A stretch of DNA of 64,000 bases from assembly GCA_019096065.1 (NCBI GenBank), contig JAGUCH010000009.1, positions 5,404,001-5,468,000 on the forward strand, in the 5' to 3' direction. The translations under genes were made by a program, and so were the position numbers. Positions 60,693 through 64,000 of the stretch are shown here, piece after piece. The stretch comes from Paracyclopina nana. Its lineage: Eukaryota; Arthropoda; Copepoda; Cyclopoida; Cyclopettidae. Under the pieces are notes generated by a model, which had not been told where the DNA came from, ran no database searches, and saw only the letters and a program-made list of their open reading frames with translations. Position 1 is the first letter of the stretch; the number at the start of each line of letters is the position of its first letter.

Positions 60693-61561
60693 ATGGCGGA
60701 TTCAAAAGTAAGTTTCATTCAGCAATAAAACCACTTCTTTTTGAGAAATGACAATTTTTTTTAGCCAGTACTGTACTCTTATTGGAGAAGCTCTTGCTCT
60801 TGGAGGGTCAGAATAGGTAAAAAATCAAGTCATTAAAAAAATTTGAGTACTACACTTTTATTGGAAAATAGCTCTTGCTTTGAAAAAGGTGGAGTATGAA
60901 TACATGGCTGTTCATCTGGTTAAAGATGGAGGAGAACAACACAAAGAAGGATACAAGACAATCAATCCTATGGGACAAGTAAGCAAATCTTATGGCTTCA
61001 CTTGCTTGCTGTTTGTGTTCATAAATCATCTCAGGTCCCAGCTTTTGAATTCGATGGAAAGCACTTTACTCAGTCCATGGCAATTATGGAGTTCTTGGAA
61101 GAATACTATCAGAATTGCTGCAAGATTTTGCCATCAAATCCCTTTGAGAGAGCTAAGGTGAGCACTCGATTGACAAAAACTATTAATTGATTTAGCAGTT
61201 AATAGCGTTTCAGGTCAGAGAAATTTGCGAAGTGATCAACTCAGGAACACAGCCGATACAAAACTTGAGCGTCATGAAAAAGCACTCCTCTGATCAAGCT
61301 CAAAGAAATGAGTGGAGTAGTTTTTGGATTGAAAAAGGATTAAGAGTAGTTGAAGCTCTGTTGGAAAAATACTCGGGCAAATACTGTGTGGGCGATACAA
61401 TCACTATGGCCGATTGCTGTTTGATTCCTCAAGTGTACAATGCAAATCGTTTTGCTGTGAACATGGAACATTTCCATAACATCAACAGAATTGTAGCTTG
61501 CCTAGAAAAACACGAAGCATTCATTGCAGCTCATCCAGATAGCCAACCAGACGCTCAATAA
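60693..61561 (+). CDS. GSTZ1: Maleylacetoacetate isomerase / glutathione S-transferase zeta
   Basis: Exons 60693-60707, 60765-60816, 60872-60978, 61035-61157 and 61214-61561 give 214 residues, close to the human 216. The enzyme isomerises maleylacetoacetate to fumarylacetoacetate with glutathione, the penultimate step of tyrosine breakdown in the cytosol. The zeta-class signature is plain: YWRSSCSWRVRIALALK with Ser14, Ser15 and Cys16 at the glutathione site; NPMGQVPAFEFDG (cis-Pro loop); QSMAIMEFLEE; NSGTQPIQNLSVM; KYCVGDTITMADCCLIPQV; HPDSQPDA near the end. The first exon encodes only MADSK, set by the ATG before a good GTAAGT donor. The poly(A) signal overlaps the stop codon. Confidence 0.97.
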
Positions 61562-61562
61562 A
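61557..61562 (+). terminator. Candidate GSTZ1 poly(A) signal overlapping the stop codon
   Basis: CAATAAAG: the stop TAA (61559-61561) lies inside AATAAA. The transcript would then end some 10-30 bases later. Confidence 0.5.
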
Positions 61563-61609
61563 GCCACCTTTAAAGTACCCTTAAATTTTGATGGAATCTC
61601 TGAAAAGAT

Positions 61610-61615
61610 TTTATT
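61610..61615 (-). terminator. Candidate AAMP poly(A) signal overlapping the stop codon
   Basis: On the minus strand AAAATAAAATC holds both the AAMP stop TAA (61613-61611) and AATAAA. Confidence 0.5.
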
Positions 61616-63095
61616 TTGCGAGGAGACTTTCCATATCATATACACGACAGGTATTGTCATCTGATGAAGATACCAAATACTTCAAATCCCTAAAATATTG
61701 AAATAAAGTTAATTTTTCAGAAATGCATAATGAATAAGCAAACTCACTTTGTCGTGGCCGTGTCCAATATTTGTTCTGTATGGCCTGAGCATTCCAACAA
61801 AACTTCACCATTTCGCGGGTCAATTAGCTTAGTTACCCCATCTAAAGTAGCTGCTAGAATGCAATTTGACCTCCATGCCAATTTGACAACTCCAGATGCT
61901 ATTTTGATGCTCACTTTTGCAACCTGCCAAAATGATAAGTCCTTGATAACAATATATTTAAAGAAGTATTTGCAAAATCTTTGGCTTACATGGGTCGAAA
62001 CATCCCAAACTGAAACAGTCCCATCAAGGGATGCTACCACAATCTGGTTCAATTCTGGAGCTGAAAACAGTATGGACTCAACAGCATTGCTGTAGCTGTC
62101 TTCATCATTTTCAGTCCTTTTTGAGCTTTGAAATCCGCCCAAAAATTTCCCGTTTTGTGAGTTGTATATCTTCACTTCCCCTTCAACACTTCCGACGGCG
62201 ATAATCTGATTGTCTGCTTTTGCATCAATTGCGCAGATCGCAAGTTTTTCAGGGAATGCATTGATGTTGTGTAGAACTTGCTCTGTTTTCAAGTCGAATA
62301 TTCTAAAAGTACCATCAGCATAGGCAACAACGGCTCTTTTGCCATCAGGCATGATTTTTGCATGCTCAATTTTTTCACCATGCCCTTGAAAGATCTTTTG
62401 TTGGCCACCTAAAATAAAATAAATATTGCCACTTGGCCAAAAAAATAATTAACCATAGCAGTACTTGGAATTTTCCACATCCACAGCAAAGAGTCCTCAG
62501 TTCCTGCAAAGAGAACATTTGCACCAGGATGCCAATCCATCCAAGTGATTTCAGATGCTTCCAATGTAATCACTGGTTCTTGAATCAACGTAGGAAGAGT
62601 CTTCAGCACAATGATGTTTCCCGACATGTCTGCAGCAGCTAAGTAAGATCCATCACTGCTAAATTTCACATGGGTGACAGAATCTTTGAAGCCCTCGAGT
62701 TTCTTTAGCACATTCCCAGTGTGAAGATCCCATAAAAAGCAGACGTCATCTTGACCTCCGGATGCAACAATCGGCTTATCTACTGAGGAGGGCTGAATAT
62801 CCACTGTGAATACACTATCTGAAATAGTAAACTTTGAATTGCTATGAGGAACTAAACGTAACAGTAATGCATTACCTTTGTGTTCCTTAAACACATACTT
62901 CGAGTTGTCAAAGGGCATTTCTTCCTCACTCGTGGGTTCTTCTTCTCCTTCATGATCAAGATCATCATCACCTTCCTCATCCAAGTCAATTACTTCTACA
63001 ATGTCTCCATCATCAATGCCCTCATCCTCGTCATTTTCAATCATGTCATTGATCATATCTCTTGGAGAAGCTGGTGGAGTGTTATTGTGCACCAT
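61611..63095 (-). CDS. AAMP: Angio-associated migratory cell protein (AAMP), WD40 protein
   Basis: Minus-strand exons 63095-62876, 62818-62465, 62408-61990, 61923-61748 and 61689-61611 give 415 residues (human 434). The first 75 residues are very acidic (NDEDEGIDDGDIVEVIDLDE), as in AAMP. WD40 blades follow: IVASGGQDDVCFLWDL, HVKFSSDGSYLAAADMSG, ITWMDWHPGANVLFAGT, MPDGKRAVVAYADGTFRIFD, VVASLDGTVSVWDV, CSGHTEQILD. The ITWMDWHPGA and PDGKRAVV stretches single out AAMP among WD proteins. The role is still loosely defined; cytosolic and membrane-linked functions in migration and signalling are reported for the vertebrate protein, and the yeast counterpart Sqt1 is a chaperone of ribosomal protein uL16. 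I placed the intron 2 donor at GTACTG (after base 62465) because it alone keeps the frame into QQKIFQG. Confidence 0.94.
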
Positions 63096-63571
63096 ATTCA
63101 AGACAGTACAACGCTTTATGCTTATAATGTTAGTTTTCACACTTGCACATGTACAGAAAATGTTTTGAAAATGTGCATTGCGAAATAACGCTATCAAAAC
63201 AAAACTTGAGCAGCACATTTTAAGGCAAATTACTAGTCAAACTTGACATCTTGCATCAATGCCATATAAAATGTAATTTTTTTTCTAATTATTAATCGAG
63301 TTTACAAAAAATTACTTATATTCATTACTTCAATGATACGCAGTTATAATGCATGTTTTCCCCAAAAACCTCGTTATTCGGTTGAAGCTGGGGTTTATTC
63401 TTCGACCCGATTCTTGGCACTTCAGAGGTATATTTTGAAAAAATACCAAGAAATTGGCTCTTCTACAATGCATTTCAACTTTTCAGTTCACCGACTAGCA
63501 AAACACGATGACATAGGAATTTTTAAGATCTACAAATTGATACAAGACGGAGAAGAAGAGCGTTGAGACTT
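63096..63571. other. Gap between AAMP and PGK
   Basis: AAMP 5' flank plus the PGK 3' UTR. A minus-strand AATAAA at 63399-63394 could end PGK, 173 bases after its stop. Otherwise AT-rich. Confidence 0.5.

Positions 63572-64000
<429 letters not shown>

Noticed and set aside
62445..62464. Donor GTTAAT after ATG as the end of AAMP exon 2
   Set aside because: It leaves the wrong phase for the next exon. GTACTG twelve bases earlier keeps frame and gives the expected KIPSGQQKIFQG.

Overview
The window is animal genomic DNA, most likely from an arthropod and possibly a crustacean-type lineage. The genes are split by GT-AG introns that are mostly 50-75 nt. The gene set is metazoan: LARP1, Hand, an NDR kinase of the Tricornered type, PEX5, two PLD3-like proteins, GSTZ1, AAMP and PGK. 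Three gene starts carry the arthropod-style initiator TCAGTT with a DPE-like pentamer at exactly +28. I cannot name the species.

Layout. 1-1991 (+) is the 3' part of LARP1. 1992-7163 is gene-poor. 7192-8676 (+) is the bHLH factor Hand. 8677-34869 is a large gene-poor, repeat-rich region holding two candidate alternative first exons (13703-13925 and 32216-32564) for the NDR kinase. 34950-48749 (+) is the tricornered/STK38-type kinase, seven exons with a 7.6-kb first intron. That intron appears to hold a small nested minus-strand gene (36263-38387 or further) that I do not recognise. From 49905 the DNA becomes very compact: PEX5 (+, 12 exons), two PLD3/4-like phospholipase D family genes in tandem (-), GSTZ1 (+), AAMP (-) and the 3' end of PGK (-).

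In the compact part, convergent genes almost touch. The stop codons of PEX5 and the first PLD gene share the six-base palindrome CTATAG, and each gene's poly(A) signal lies inside the other's coding sequence. GSTZ1 and AAMP stops are 49 bp apart, and in both genes the AATAAA overlaps the stop codon. GSTZ1 and the second PLD gene start divergently 388 bp apart.

The gene-poor part is full of short non-autonomous repeats. One family of about 100-180 bp, with ends like TAGATGGCGC/GCGCCATCTA, occurs at least 16 times, including inside introns of the kinase, PEX5 and both PLD genes. Others include paired inverted copies of a 400-bp element, 610-bp and 400-bp foldback elements, a palindromic array of four 64-bp units, and a foldback built of roughly 15-bp ATCCGTTCCGT units. 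Subtracting the inserted elements from several introns leaves ordinary-sized introns, which supports both the gene models and recent insertion.

The genes do not form a pathway. LARP1 controls TOP mRNA translation, Hand is a developmental regulator, the NDR kinase acts in cell shape and Hippo-like signalling, PEX5 imports peroxisomal enzymes, the PLD proteins are probably lysosomal or secreted nucleases, GSTZ1 is in tyrosine breakdown, AAMP is a WD40 protein, and PGK is glycolytic.
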